Notes under the pieces: model-generated | What the model was told of the DNA's origin: nothing | Database searches by the model: none | The model's input: only the letters and a program-made list of their open reading frames with translations | Part shown: positions 41,125 through 49,285 of the stretch, in pieces | How the letters are laid out: each line of letters starts with the position of its first letter | How positions within the stretch are numbered: position 1 is the stretch's first letter | Position numbers and translations under genes: made by a program | Assembly: GCF_038051945.1 (NCBI RefSeq) | Contig: NZ_CP150302.1 | Span: 4,154,001 to 4,218,000, forward strand | Source of the DNA: Paenibacillus sp. FSL H3-0469 | GTDB taxonomy: Bacteria > Bacillota > Bacilli > Paenibacillales > Paenibacillaceae | DNA: 64,000 bases | Direction of reading: 5' to 3'

Positions 41125-41186
41125 ATCCAAACCCAAAGGGATGCTGCTTAGTAAACTGAACTCGGTTTTGAGAAAAGAGGAGTATT
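41114..41186 (+). pseudogene. Remnant of an XRE 2 copy
   Basis: Begins MPDESKP, matching XRE 2 MADEFKP and with the same 11-bp overlap to the preceding gene. It then passes directly to KGMLLSKLNSVLRKEE, resembling the XRE 2 C-terminus (KMALSLLKSVLEWEE). The HTH is missing here too. The frame runs on into the next gene and stops at 41287. So a whole XRE 1-XRE 2 cassette was duplicated and collapsed. Confidence 0.6.
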
Positions 41187-41423
41187 ATGGGATCTCCAAG
41201 TGGAATGATTATTTTCTCAGCAATATCAACTATATTTTTGGTTGTATGGGTTATCGGAGCTCTGTTAATAGCAATATTCCCCTTTAAGTCCTGGGAGCTA
41301 CTACAAGGATGGAAGGCACGCAGAGAGCCATCCTCCTCCTATTTTATAATGGTAAGAGTACTGGCATTTATTATGCTTATCATTGGTATTGTTCTACTTT
41401 CCTTAAACTTGTTTCACAATTAA
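41187..41423 (+). CDS. Small DUF6199-like membrane protein (78 aa)
   Basis: Two hydrophobic helices (about 7-30 and 52-74) separated by FPFKSWELLQGWKARREPSSSYF, the W-x-x-x-x-GW-K-R-x-x-E-P loop of DUF6199-type small membrane proteins. AGAGGAG stands 5 nt before the ATG. It follows the collapsed XRE copies on the same strand and may be in their transcript. Function unknown. Confidence 0.65.
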   Translation: MGSPSGMIIFSAISTIFLVVWVIGALLIAIFPFKSWELLQGWKARREPSSSYFIMVRVLAFIMLIIGIVLLSLNLFHN

Positions 41424-41458
41424 TAAAAAACAGGACTGCCCATATACAGGCAGCCCCG
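41424..41458 (-). terminator. Terminator after the poly-immunity gene
   Basis: On the minus strand GGGGCTGCC pairs with GGGCAGTCC (G-U included) around a short loop and continues into TTTTTTA, 12 bp after the stop at 41470. Confidence 0.65.
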
Positions 41459-41469
41459 TCTGATTCGTC

Positions 41470-43200
41470 CTAATCCAGCTCCGCACGCGAGAACAGATCG
41501 CGGATGAGCTCATTATCCTCACAGGCCCGCTTGAAGGCAGTGGCGAACTTGACCAGCGCCTCGCCATCGGAGGAATAGGCGCAGAACATATCTGCTTCCG
41601 GGTCAAACCGGATGATCTGGGCCAGCTCAGGCATCCGCTCCTCCAGGAAGACTGCTGCCAGAGAGGCCCAATCATACCCGCCCCCTTCGAAGCCCTCGTC
41701 TTCCCGCGCGGCGAATACCTCCGTCTTATAGCTTCCTGCATTCAGAATCACGGACTTGCCGCCGTTATCCTGCTCCACGATAATAAAAGGCTTCAGATCC
41801 GCAGCTCCCGCCGATTCCGCCTCTTTCAGCTTCTTCAATAACTGTTCCTTCGCCTCATCCGTGAACCGGAGCGTCCCGTTCGTGTTCACGATCATGCCTT
41901 GGCGGACCCGGTCGTCCAGCCAGTCCGAGATGAAGCCCGGGGCATATCCGCCTGTGCTGAATTCACCGCCGAACGCGATCATTTTGGAATATACCTCAAG
42001 ATATTGGTCACGGCTCGTATTCGGGTAGACGCGCGTATAGAGCCAGAATTGCAGATCATACATCAAGGTGGACCGCTCGTCCGCATGAAGAGAGAAGTGG
42101 CCCTTCTCCTCCACAATGGCGGTGCTGATCCTGCGGATAACGCCCTCTATATCGTCCACTTCCGTAACCTTGTCGCACAGCTCCTGCAACAGCGGTGAGA
42201 ACGCCCCGGACGCCACTGTCTTCAGGTCATCCTCCTTATCCTCCTCCGAGGTATCAAACACCTCATCGTTCACCAGCCCGCGGATGAAGGTTTCGAAGTC
42301 GGGGGCCAGGAACGTAATCTCATAATCGCCCTCCTGGTCCACATGAATCACCTCAGGTTCACCCTCCGGGCCGCAGTGGCGGTAATCCAGCATGATGACA
42401 TCATGTCCGGCAGAAGGACAGTCTCCGAAGACCACGCCAATGTCGGGGTAACCCCACTCCTCAATCATGAAGCGGCTGCCCAGCTCTCCGCAGAGGGAGT
42501 AGCTTTTGTCACGGCCGATCCCGGCAATTCCTGATATCGCGACATGGTTCTCCGCCCAGGAGGTAGATTCATTCACCGGAAAACAAGTATTCCGCGGAAT
42601 CCCCCCGTTATGCTGCTTCATCATGGCAATGTAAGAAGCTGGCAGCTTATAGCCCAGTTCTTGCTCGACTGAAGCAATCAGCTCGTCACTGGGCAGCGGA
42701 GAGACATACTCCTTCAAGGCGTAGTCGCTGTCCTCCCAGAAATCCGCACAGAAATCAAGGAAAGACCCAAGGTCTCTGCCGCCGCTCTCTCTGAGCAATT
42801 TAGCATTATGTATCGCTTCGGCACGCCTGGCCTGCTCTCTGGCCTCACGCTGCAAGCCTTCCCGGCTGTACTCCAGCATATTCTGAATATCTCCGTCTCC
42901 CGGCTCCAGTTCATCTGCACGTGCAAACGCTTGGACAGCCTGCTCGTACTGCTTCAGATAATAGTAGGAGTACCCTGTGCGAAAATGCCACAGCGAATCC
43001 GCCTTGCCTTCCTCTGCAATGCTGAGCAGCAGCTCCAGCGCTTTGTCGTAATCTCCCAGGTTGTTATAGGCTCTGCCCAATTGGCTGATACATTCATAAT
43101 CTCTTGCCTCCGGAGGAATCTCCAGAAGACGGTCCACAATCTGCTGAAATTCATTCTTGTCAAGCCAACGCTTCACTTGTGCCAGCAACGCTTCATCCAT
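41470..43200 (-). CDS. Fused multi-domain immunity protein: TPR, SUKH, middle domain, Imm51
   Basis: A 576-residue soluble protein that strings immunity-type domains together. TPR helices occupy about 1-125 (CISQLGRAYNNLGDYDKALELLLSI, LWHFRTGYSYYYLKQYEQAVQAF). A SMI1/KNR4 domain spans about 170-310 (LIASVEQELGYKLPASYIAMMKQHNGG). A middle region at about 330-465 (YDLQFWLYTRVYPNTSRDQYLE) is unassigned. An Imm51-like domain closes it from about 475 (ILNAGSYKTEVFAAREDEGFEGGGYDWASL, shown in part). Poly-immunity proteins protect against several toxins at once. The ATG at 43200 follows GGGAGG. No toxin is adjacent; the orphan HNH module lies 7 kb away. Its TPR part resembles the protein at 52952. 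Confidence 0.8.
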   Translation of the reverse strand: MDEALLAQVKRWLDKNEFQQIVDRLLEIPPEARDYECISQLGRAYNNLGDYDKALELLLSIAEEGKADSLWHFRTGYSYYYLKQYEQAVQAFARADELEPGDGDIQNMLEYSREGLQREAREQARRAEAIHNAKLLRESGGRDLGSFLDFCADFWEDSDYALKEYVSPLPSDELIASVEQELGYKLPASYIAMMKQHNGGIPRNTCFPVNESTSWAENHVAISGIAGIGRDKSYSLCGELGSRFMIEEWGYPDIGVVFGDCPSAGHDVIMLDYRHCGPEGEPEVIHVDQEGDYEITFLAPDFETFIRGLVNDEVFDTSEEDKEDDLKTVASGAFSPLLQELCDKVTEVDDIEGVIRRISTAIVEEKGHFSLHADERSTLMYDLQFWLYTRVYPNTSRDQYLEVYSKMIAFGGEFSTGGYAPGFISDWLDDRVRQGMIVNTNGTLRFTDEAKEQLLKKLKEAESAGAADLKPFIIVEQDNGGKSVILNAGSYKTEVFAAREDEGFEGGGYDWASLAAVFLEERMPELAQIIRFDPEADMFCAYSSDGEALVKFATAFKRACEDNELIRDLFSRAELD

Positions 43201-43468
43201 ACCTTTTAGCCTCCCTGTTTGGACACTGCAAAACAAGCCCATCCCCAAATTCCGCAGGCGCGCTTGCCGTCAGTTCATTCACTATTACCCATTCACCGGA
43301 AAATCGGGAAATTAAACAGGCCCCGGTTAACATAGATATCTCCCGGCTCAAAATAACCCCGCAAAACGAGGCTTTAGCTTCGGCTTCTATACCAAAAAGA
43401 GGCTGTCCCTGCCTATATCCGGCATCAGGACAGCCCCCTATAATATCATACCTATACATTCCGGCAAT
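43201..43468. other. Intergenic region with promoter side and terminator
   Basis: No gene seen. A minus-strand hairpin (43394-43436) ends the SRPBCC gene's neighbour region from the right; the remainder is presumably upstream sequence of the poly-immunity gene. Confidence 0.4.
43394..43436 (-). terminator. Terminator after the SRPBCC gene
   Basis: Stem GGCTGTCC/GGACAGCC with a ~19-nt loop; on the minus strand it is followed by TCTTTTTGG. It lies about 33 bp after the stop at 43469. Confidence 0.7.
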
Positions 43469-43981
43469 TTACTGAATCGACTGCAGATGCTCCCCGAGAC
43501 GGTCCCAGGTTTCGGTAATTCCCTGGATCATCCCCATATCCATGACAGTACGGAGCGCTTCTTCGGACTCATATTTCGAGCGGCTGATCAGCTTCGTTCC
43601 GCCCCCCTCCGTCTCTTCAAAGATCATGCTGACCAAAGTAGACGGCATTCCTTCGGTTTCATTGCCTTCGGCATCCGAGAAGTAATCGGTGTAGACAAAG
43701 CTCTCGCCATCAGTAATTTCATGATAGACGCCCTTGCCCCAGGATTCCATTCCGAAGAATTCCCCCTGCTTCTCATCGACACACTTCATACAGTAATGCC
43801 AAATACCGCCCGGACGAAAATCAACGCTGCAGAAGGGAACAATCCAGCCGCGCGGGCCCCACCACTGCTTCAGATGCTCTGCCTCAGAAAATACTTTGAA
43901 TACCAGCTCACGCGGGGCATCGAATACACGTTCCAGAACCAGCTCAAGACCTTCTACTCGGGAAATCATTGTGCCAGACAT
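43469..43981 (-). CDS. SRPBCC/AHSA1 (activator of Hsp90 homology) domain protein
   Basis: A 170-residue START-like fold protein. LVLERVFDAPRELVFKVFSEAEHLKQWWGPRGW is the typical AHSA1 N-terminus (D-AP-x-x-x-V-x-x-x-x-T/S-x-x-x-x-x-x-WWGP), followed by FRPGGIWHYCM and a C-terminal helix ITETWDRLGEHLQS. Such proteins bind small hydrophobic ligands and are nearly always encoded with an ArsR regulator, as here. The ATG at 43981 follows GGAGG with 8-nt spacing; a longer frame starts within the ArsR gene. The ligand is unknown. Confidence 0.87.
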   Translation of the reverse strand: MSGTMISRVEGLELVLERVFDAPRELVFKVFSEAEHLKQWWGPRGWIVPFCSVDFRPGGIWHYCMKCVDEKQGEFFGMESWGKGVYHEITDGESFVYTDYFSDAEGNETEGMPSTLVSMIFEETEGGGTKLISRSKYESEEALRTVMDMGMIQGITETWDRLGEHLQSIQ

Positions 43982-44004
43982 TCCTAATCCCTCCTGATAG
44001 TCAT

Positions 44005-44328
44005 TCATTTGTCTTCGGACTGTAACTGCCGCAGATAGTCATCCAGATTGTCGAAGCGTTCACTCCACAGCCTGCGGTAAGCTTCCAGCCAGGCATCCAT
44101 AGCCTTCAGCGGCTCCGTACGCAGCCTGTAGTTCCGGCGGTTAGCCGCCGCTTCCACCTCAACCAGTCCGGCTTCCAGCAACACACGCAAATGCTTCGAG
44201 GCCTGAGGCTGACGGAGCGTGAGCCGCTCGGCGATATCGCCTACGCTCATCGGCCCGTCTTTCAGGATCTCTACCATCCGCAGCCGCGTAGGCTCAGCAA
44301 GTGCGCTAAATGTCGTTGTGTCCATCAT
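44005..44328 (-). CDS. ArsR family regulator
   Basis: A 107-residue winged-helix repressor: FSALAEPTRLRMVEILKDGPMSVGDIAERLTLRQPQASKHLRVLLEAGLVEVEAAANRRNYRL, given here in part, is the ArsR core with recognition helix QPQASKHLRVL. The metal-binding Cys box (ELCVCDL) is absent, so it is of the non-metal, AHSA1-associated type. It is the first gene of a two-gene operon with the SRPBCC gene. GGAATG context precedes the start. A GGGAATATTCCC palindrome upstream is the likely operator. Confidence 0.88.
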   Translation of the reverse strand: MMDTTTFSALAEPTRLRMVEILKDGPMSVGDIAERLTLRQPQASKHLRVLLEAGLVEVEAAANRRNYRLRTEPLKAMDAWLEAYRRLWSERFDNLDDYLRQLQSEDK

Positions 44329-44388
44329 TTCAGCATTCCTTTAATCAAGCCTTTTAGTATTTCGGGTACATTCAAAATATACCCTAAT

Positions 44389-44400
44389 GGGAATATTCCC
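44389..44400. promoter_or_regulatory. GGGAATATTCCC palindrome upstream of the ArsR gene
   Basis: A perfect 12-bp palindrome 60 bp before the ArsR start, followed by a related half GGAATATTTT (44406-44415). Spacing and symmetry suit ArsR autorepression. Confidence 0.6.
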
Positions 44401-44465
44401 GTCAAGGAATATTTTAAAATTGTCGGACGGCTTCTGCTGCTCTTTTGCTTCTCATTACTTGTTGT

Positions 44466-44933
44466 CTATTCGAGCAGGTTAACGCCTGCCGCTTCCAGCG
44501 AAGGAATAAGATATTTATGGTCTATGGGCGATGACATCACAATTAGAATCGTATAGTTCCCGTATTTATCGCATTCATTGCCGAACTGCTCCAAGGCTTG
44601 CGTGGAATCGGTCATTACTTTTAACAGATAGTTGTGCTCTCCGCTGATCCGGTAACATTCAACGACCTCCGGAGAGGAGCGGCAGAATTCCATGAAGGCA
44701 GTACATTCTCTGGAGTGGAACAGCATATAGGCAGCCGCATGTTTTCCAATCTTCTCCGGTGAGATTATGGTGCGATACCCGCTGATTACCCCATTTTCCT
44801 CCATACGTCTAACTCTTTCTGTCACTGCGGGTTGTGATAGGCCCACACATTTCCCGAGTTCCGTCATAGATATTCTCGCTTGGCTCTGAAGATGAAACAG
44901 AATCTGCTTATCCGTATGGTCCATTCCATTCAA
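44466..44933 (-). CDS. Lrp/AsnC family regulator
   Basis: A 155-residue protein: N-terminal HTH (DHTDKQILFHLQSQARISMTELGKCVGLSQPAVTERVRRMEENGVI, about 4-50, shown in part) and a RAM/AsnC ligand domain (AAAYMLFHSRECTAFMEFC, then VVECYRISGEHNYLLKVMTDS and ILIVMSSPIDHKY). The Gly-D/E-x-D/N-Y-L-L motif (SGEHNYLLKV) is the family effector region. It is divergent from the serine hydrolase/MFS operon at 45097 and probably regulates it. AAAGGAGTTGAAT lies just upstream of the ATG. Confidence 0.88.
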   Translation of the reverse strand: MNGMDHTDKQILFHLQSQARISMTELGKCVGLSQPAVTERVRRMEENGVISGYRTIISPEKIGKHAAAYMLFHSRECTAFMEFCRSSPEVVECYRISGEHNYLLKVMTDSTQALEQFGNECDKYGNYTILIVMSSPIDHKYLIPSLEAAGVNLLE

Positions 44934-45096
44934 CTCCTTTAATTTTAAAGAACTTTGTGCAAACTGCCTTGTTTTTAACCGCCGGACGGCTATTATAGCT
45001 TGGTTGCCTTATGTAATCCGATTAACTTATTTTATATAATATACTTACATTAGTAAAGCAAACCTTGCTTTAACTATAGTGAAAGGATGATAACTG

Positions 45097-46275
45097 TTGA
45101 GTACACAGTATTTGAACACGATTAATCCAGACCGCCTCCCGGCGCGCATTGATAAAGTTATTGAGCAGACTCTTACTGACAAGCGCCTGGCGGGCGCTGT
45201 CATCAAGGTAGCGTTAGATGGGAAGCTCCTATATAGCCGGGCTGCCGGCTTTGCAAGCCGTGAACTGAAGCAGCCCATGCGGGAGGATACCTTATTCCGG
45301 CTGGCATCGGTTTCCAAGCCGATTACCTCAACAGCTGCTCTGGTACTAGTGGCCCAAGGCCGCTTGCTGCTTGATGACCGGGTGGACCGCTGGCTACCGG
45401 AGTTTCAGCCACGTCTGAAGAACGGCAAGCGGGCGGAAATCACGATACGCCACCTAATGACGCACACCGCTGGTCTAACCTACCGCTTCTTTCAGGAAGA
45501 AGGCGGCTCCTATGAGCAGGCCGGGGTATCCGATGGCATGGATCAGTCTGGTATTACGCTTGAAGAGAATCTGAAGCGGCTAGCGTCTGTTCCACTCCTC
45601 TATACACCAGGCACCGAGTGGAGATATTCTATCGCAACAGATGTGCTGGGGGCGGTGATCGCAAGGGTTACCGGAACCACGCTCAGTGAAGCCATAGATA
45701 TACTCGTGACCCGGCCACTCGGCATGAAGGATACCGGCTTCCTTGCAGTGGAACCGCAGCGGCTGGCCACCGCTTACGCCGATGACGTTCCGGGCCTGCG
45801 GCCTATGGAGAATCCGGACAGGTTGGCCTTTGTAGAAGGAACGGCGGGATTCCGGCTCGCTCCGAGCCGGGCGCTAGACAGCACCGCCTATGCTTCCGGG
45901 GGAGCCGGTATGATCGGCAGCGCCGGAGACTTCCTCCAATTGCTGGAGACGTTGCGGAAGGGCGGGGCGCCCCTGCTGCCGGAATCACTGGTCCGCGAAA
46001 TGACTACCAACCAGATTGGTGACCTCTCCATGCCCTTCTGGCCGGGACGAGGCTTCGGCTTGGGATTCACAGTGCTTAAAGATCCTGCTGCAGCCGATAC
46101 TGCAGAGTCCCTTGGCACATGGCGCATGGGCGGTACCTATGGGCATTCGTGGTTCGTCGATGCCAAGCAGCGACTAAGCGTGGTCGCCTTCACCAATACA
46201 GCACTGGAGGGCATGTCGGGTCCGTTCACGGTTGACCTGTGTAATGCCATCTATGGCAGATTGGACCCGTCATGA
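45097..46275 (+). CDS. Serine hydrolase of the beta-lactamase class C/esterase family
   Basis: A 392-residue enzyme with the class C fold. The SxxK nucleophile motif is LASVSKPITST (Ser about 67), the second motif is the Tyr of WRYSIATDVLG (Y-x-N position degenerate to Y-S-I), and the third region is GGTYGHSWFVD (H/K-x-G-like). No signal peptide is seen, so it is an intracellular esterase or peptidase rather than a periplasmic beta-lactamase. The start is TTG, with AAAGGATGA 8 nt upstream. It overlaps the MFS gene by four bases (ATGA), suggesting the pump exports or imports a related compound. Confidence 0.82.
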   Translation: MSTQYLNTINPDRLPARIDKVIEQTLTDKRLAGAVIKVALDGKLLYSRAAGFASRELKQPMREDTLFRLASVSKPITSTAALVLVAQGRLLLDDRVDRWLPEFQPRLKNGKRAEITIRHLMTHTAGLTYRFFQEEGGSYEQAGVSDGMDQSGITLEENLKRLASVPLLYTPGTEWRYSIATDVLGAVIARVTGTTLSEAIDILVTRPLGMKDTGFLAVEPQRLATAYADDVPGLRPMENPDRLAFVEGTAGFRLAPSRALDSTAYASGGAGMIGSAGDFLQLLETLRKGGAPLLPESLVREMTTNQIGDLSMPFWPGRGFGLGFTVLKDPAAADTAESLGTWRMGGTYGHSWFVDAKQRLSVVAFTNTALEGMSGPFTVDLCNAIYGRLDPS

Positions 46276-47519
46276 ACAATACCAAAGAGAACGCCGGGAT
46301 GAGCAGCAGCACCATTGCTTCCCCGCAGCAGAGCTCCAGTTCTCCTGCTTCCGTACGCCTTCCCTGGGCTGGATTACTTGCCCTGGCGATGACCGGGTTT
46401 ATCTGTATTCTGACTGAAACGATTCCTGCCGGACTTCTGCTTCAGATCAGCAAGGGGCTTGGAGTCACAGAGGCCATGGCAGGCCAGCTTGTTACCCTCT
46501 ATGCCCTGGGCTCGTTAGTCGCCGCCATTCCATTGACCACGGCAACACGCGGCTGGAGGCGGAGACCCTTGCTGCTAGTATGCATCCTTGGTTTTCTCAT
46601 ATTCAATACCGTTACTGCCTTATCTTCGAACTATCCCCTGACGCTAACGGCCCGCTTCTTCGCAGGTGTGTCCGCTGGTGTCCTGTGGGGAATGATCGCA
46701 GGTTATGCCCGGCGCATGGTACCGGAGCAGTTGAAGGGACGGGCTATGGCTATTGCAATGGCGGGAACACCGCTTGCTTTGGCGTTTGGCGTGCCAGCCG
46801 GAACGTTTTTGGGTAACCTTACAGGCTGGCGTAATATCTTTGGCGTCTTGTCGCTGTTCGCTCTGCTGCTGACCATTTGGATACTCTGGAAGCTGCCGGA
46901 TTATCCGGGAGAAGCTGCAGACAAGCAGCTAAATAAGGTCTTCACAAGGCCCGGAGTGCGGCCGGTCCTGTTTGTAGTGCTGGCCTGGGTATTGGCCCAC
47001 AATATCCTGTATACCTATATAGCACCGTTCCTTACTCAGGCCGGGCTGCCAGGGATCGTGGATTTGGTGCTTCTTATTTTCGGTATTACCGCACTTCTTG
47101 GCATCTGGTTAACCGGTATCTGGATTGATCGTCACCTGAGGCTGTTGGTTCTGATTAGCCTCACTGCATTTGCATTGGCATCTGTCCTGCTTAGTATAGG
47201 CAGCAGCAAGCCTTTCGTGATCTATCTTGTAGTTGCTGTATGGGGCTTAACGTTTGGAGGAGCAGCAACGCTGCTGCAGACAGCAATGGCTTCGGCTGGC
47301 GGAGAGAGCGCAGATGTAGCGCAATCCATGCTTGTAACCGCATGGAATCTGGCCATTGGCGGGGGCGGTGTAATTGGTGGAATTCTTCTCGAAACAACGG
47401 GTGTTATGACATTTCCTTGGGCGTTGTTTGTCTTGCTGGTCCTTTCCTTATGGATAGCAAGACGCAGCAGAACACATGGATTTCCTCCCGGAATCTTGGA
47501 TAATCATCGCAATAAATAA
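46272..47519 (+). CDS. MFS transporter, DHA1 type (AraJ/sugar-efflux-like)
   Basis: A 415-residue transporter with 12 hydrophobic helices. It has motif A-type loop (LATTTRGWRRRPLLL region) after helix 2 and RFFAGVSAGVLWGMIAGYARRMVP in helix 4-5, characteristic of the AraJ/PbuE/YdhP branch that exports sugars, purines or drugs. The first ~25 residues are Ser-rich and polar. Translation is coupled to the serine hydrolase upstream. Terminator at 47573. The Lrp protein divergent from the operon is the likely regulator. Confidence 0.87.
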   Translation: MNNTKENAGMSSSTIASPQQSSSSPASVRLPWAGLLALAMTGFICILTETIPAGLLLQISKGLGVTEAMAGQLVTLYALGSLVAAIPLTTATRGWRRRPLLLVCILGFLIFNTVTALSSNYPLTLTARFFAGVSAGVLWGMIAGYARRMVPEQLKGRAMAIAMAGTPLALAFGVPAGTFLGNLTGWRNIFGVLSLFALLLTIWILWKLPDYPGEAADKQLNKVFTRPGVRPVLFVVLAWVLAHNILYTYIAPFLTQAGLPGIVDLVLLIFGITALLGIWLTGIWIDRHLRLLVLISLTAFALASVLLSIGSSKPFVIYLVVAVWGLTFGGAATLLQTAMASAGGESADVAQSMLVTAWNLAIGGGGVIGGILLETTGVMTFPWALFVLLVLSLWIARRSRTHGFPPGILDNHRNK

Positions 47520-47572
47520 CCTCACCACTCTGCGTCCCTCATTTGCAGCCCTGTATCATTGTCTGCTTAGCG

Positions 47573-47606
47573 AAAAAACAGCCGGGAATCCATCCTCCCG
47601 GCTGTT
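47573..47606. terminator. Terminator between the MFS and anti-sigma genes
   Basis: Perfect 11-bp stem ACAGCCGGGA(A side)/TCCCGGCTGT with an 8-nt loop and an A-run on the left; the T-run is on the minus strand, serving the anti-sigma gene (stop 47661), and it can also form for the MFS transcript. Confidence 0.7.
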
Positions 47607-47660
47607 CAGCTTCAATTCTATTCAATTCCACTCGGCCGCCTTACGGCATTACACTGCACC

Positions 47661-48515
47661 CTACCCCTGCTTAATCGGCGCTGTGAGAATCATCTTCCCG
47701 CGCGGGGTAACGCCCGCGCCATCCGGCTCCAGTGTAACGGCTATAGTATCATAGGCCTTCGGGTCAAACGAATAATACAGTGCCCCGTTTCCGCCCTGTG
47801 AGATGAAGGTACCTGCATTCACCGGCGAGTCCCCTTTGATCAGCCATACCTGATAGACCTCGGTGCCGGTAAGCTCCGGCAGATCTTCTGCCTGAAGCAC
47901 AAGGTGGGTGCCGGTAGGGTCTGCGACAATCGTTGCTGTACCCTTGGCGGTAACCCCTTCTCCCGCCGGACTTAGCGCTACCGCCTCATTCACCTTAAGC
48001 CCCTGGAGCGGTCCGGTGCCGGAAGCCAGCTGCTGCTTCAGCTCAGACACATTGCCGCGCAGCTGGCCAGTGTAGACGACCAGGAGCAGCACAGCCACAG
48101 CCAGTCCAAGGCTCAGGTACCCCCAGAACCGGGTTCTCTTGGGCTCCGGGATGCTTAATTGGGGCAAACCCTGCTCTGCCGGAGGAGTCCTCGCTGGCTC
48201 ATGCTCCGCAGCTCGCTCTGCATCAGGCTGGATATTCAGCAGACGGGTCTCCGGCCGGGCTGCCGGTGCGCCCGCATTCCCGGATTCCAGCACCCGTGAC
48301 AAGATGCGCTCCTTCATGCCGGAGGGCGGGTCTACGGGCACAGAGGCAAGCGGAAGATGGTCCAGTACCTGGCGGTATTCCTCCACCAGCTCCCTGCATT
48401 CCGCGCATTCTGCTGCATGGGCAGCGAATTGCTGCATTTCCTCCGCCGTCAGTGCGCCCAGCGTATATAATTCGGCCAACTCACAGAGTTCCTCATTGTG
48501 TTCACTCATGTGCAT
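47661..48515 (-). CDS. RskA-type anti-sigma factor
   Basis: A 284-residue membrane protein. The cytoplasmic zinc-binding anti-sigma domain has the H-x3-C-x2-C motif in HAAECAECRELVEEY (about 34-42). A linker rich in Pro/Glu/Arg leads to one membrane helix (about 127-147, LGLAVAVLLLVVYTG), and a C-terminal RskA domain ends with LVLQAEDLPELTGTEVYQVWLI and ITLEPDGAGVTPRGKMILTA. It holds the partner sigma factor inactive until proteolysis or an oxidant signal. Start ATG 48515 or 48509; GGAGGGATC suits the second slightly better. It overlaps the sigma gene by 14 bp. Confidence 0.88.
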   Translation of the reverse strand: MHMSEHNEELCELAELYTLGALTAEEMQQFAAHAAECAECRELVEEYRQVLDHLPLASVPVDPPSGMKERILSRVLESGNAGAPAARPETRLLNIQPDAERAAEHEPARTPPAEQGLPQLSIPEPKRTRFWGYLSLGLAVAVLLLVVYTGQLRGNVSELKQQLASGTGPLQGLKVNEAVALSPAGEGVTAKGTATIVADPTGTHLVLQAEDLPELTGTEVYQVWLIKGDSPVNAGTFISQGGNGALYYSFDPKAYDTIAVTLEPDGAGVTPRGKMILTAPIKQG

Positions 48516-49083
48516 GATCCCTCCTTCCCCAGTGCCGTAAAGATTTGTGAAGCTGCTTCATCGCCAGCCGGACTCTTCCCTTGACCGTTCCCAGCGGGAT
48601 TGCCGCAAGCTGGGCTACCTCCTGCTGGGTGTAGCCCTGGTAATAGATCATATCCATTACCTGCTGCTGGTCGCGGCTTAATCCCAGCAGCGCCTCCCTG
48701 ATCTCTTCCCCCGCCATCTGCAGCTCAACGAGATCCTCGGTGAGCGCACTGTGGTCCTGAACCTGCTCCAGATTCCCGGAATCGGCCGATTGCCGCGGCA
48801 GCCTGGCGTCCCGCTTACGGAGATAATCAATCGCCAGATTGCGGGTCACTGCGAACATCCAGGTCAGCAGCTTGCCCTTACCGAAGTCAATCTGCCCCGC
48901 ATTCTTCCACAGGCGCAGGAACAGCTCCTGCATAACCTCCTCGGCAGCCATCGAATCCTTCACGATCTGGTAAGCAAAGCTATAAATGACCCGTTCATAC
49001 CGGTCATAGAGCAGTTCGAGGGCATTCGAGTCTTTCTGTGCAATAAGCAGAATTAACTGCTTATCGTCAGCTGTGTCATTCAA
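48502..49083 (-). CDS. ECF sigma factor (SigK-like, RskA partner)
   Basis: A 193-residue sigma factor. Region 2: LELLYDRYERVIYSFAYQIVKDSMAAEEVMQELFLRLWKNAGQID (given in part; the core-binding and -10 recognition helices), then LTWMFAVTRNLAIDYLRKRDAR. Region 4: LLGLSRDQQQVMDMIYYQGYTQQEVAQLAAIPLGTVKGRVRLAMKQL with HTH. The start is TTG 49083, where homologues have Met-Asn-Asp. GGGGGAT lies 6 nt upstream; a longer in-frame extension has no RBS. It is co-translated with its anti-sigma factor. Targets probably include its own promoter, but I could not find a convincing repeated ECF motif. Confidence 0.87.
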   Translation of the reverse strand: MNDTADDKQLILLIAQKDSNALELLYDRYERVIYSFAYQIVKDSMAAEEVMQELFLRLWKNAGQIDFGKGKLLTWMFAVTRNLAIDYLRKRDARLPRQSADSGNLEQVQDHSALTEDLVELQMAGEEIREALLGLSRDQQQVMDMIYYQGYTQQEVAQLAAIPLGTVKGRVRLAMKQLHKSLRHWGRRDHAHE

Positions 49084-49221
49084 TTGCCATCCCCCATTCA
49101 ACAGAAAATATAGTAGTGCCAGTGGTTCCATGCTGAAAAACCTGCGTCCACTGAGTATAACCGCTTTGCACAACCGTCTCAACCTGCCGGCCTGACGGGT
49201 GCAGGCATCCGGCAGCTGTTA

Positions 49222-49263
49222 TTGAAGCCCTGCCCGCTTCCATATATGATAGCTATATCATAT
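49222..49263 (+). promoter_or_regulatory. Promoter with palindromic operator before the IF-3 paralogue
   Basis: -35 TTGAAG (49222-49227), 17-bp spacer, -10 TATGAT (49245-49250). ATATGATA/TATCATAT, an 8-bp inverted repeat around GCTA (49244-49263), covers the -10 and the transcription start, an arrangement suited to a repressor. Confidence 0.6.
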
Positions 49264-49285
49264 CCGCAAAGGGAGGATTATTTCC

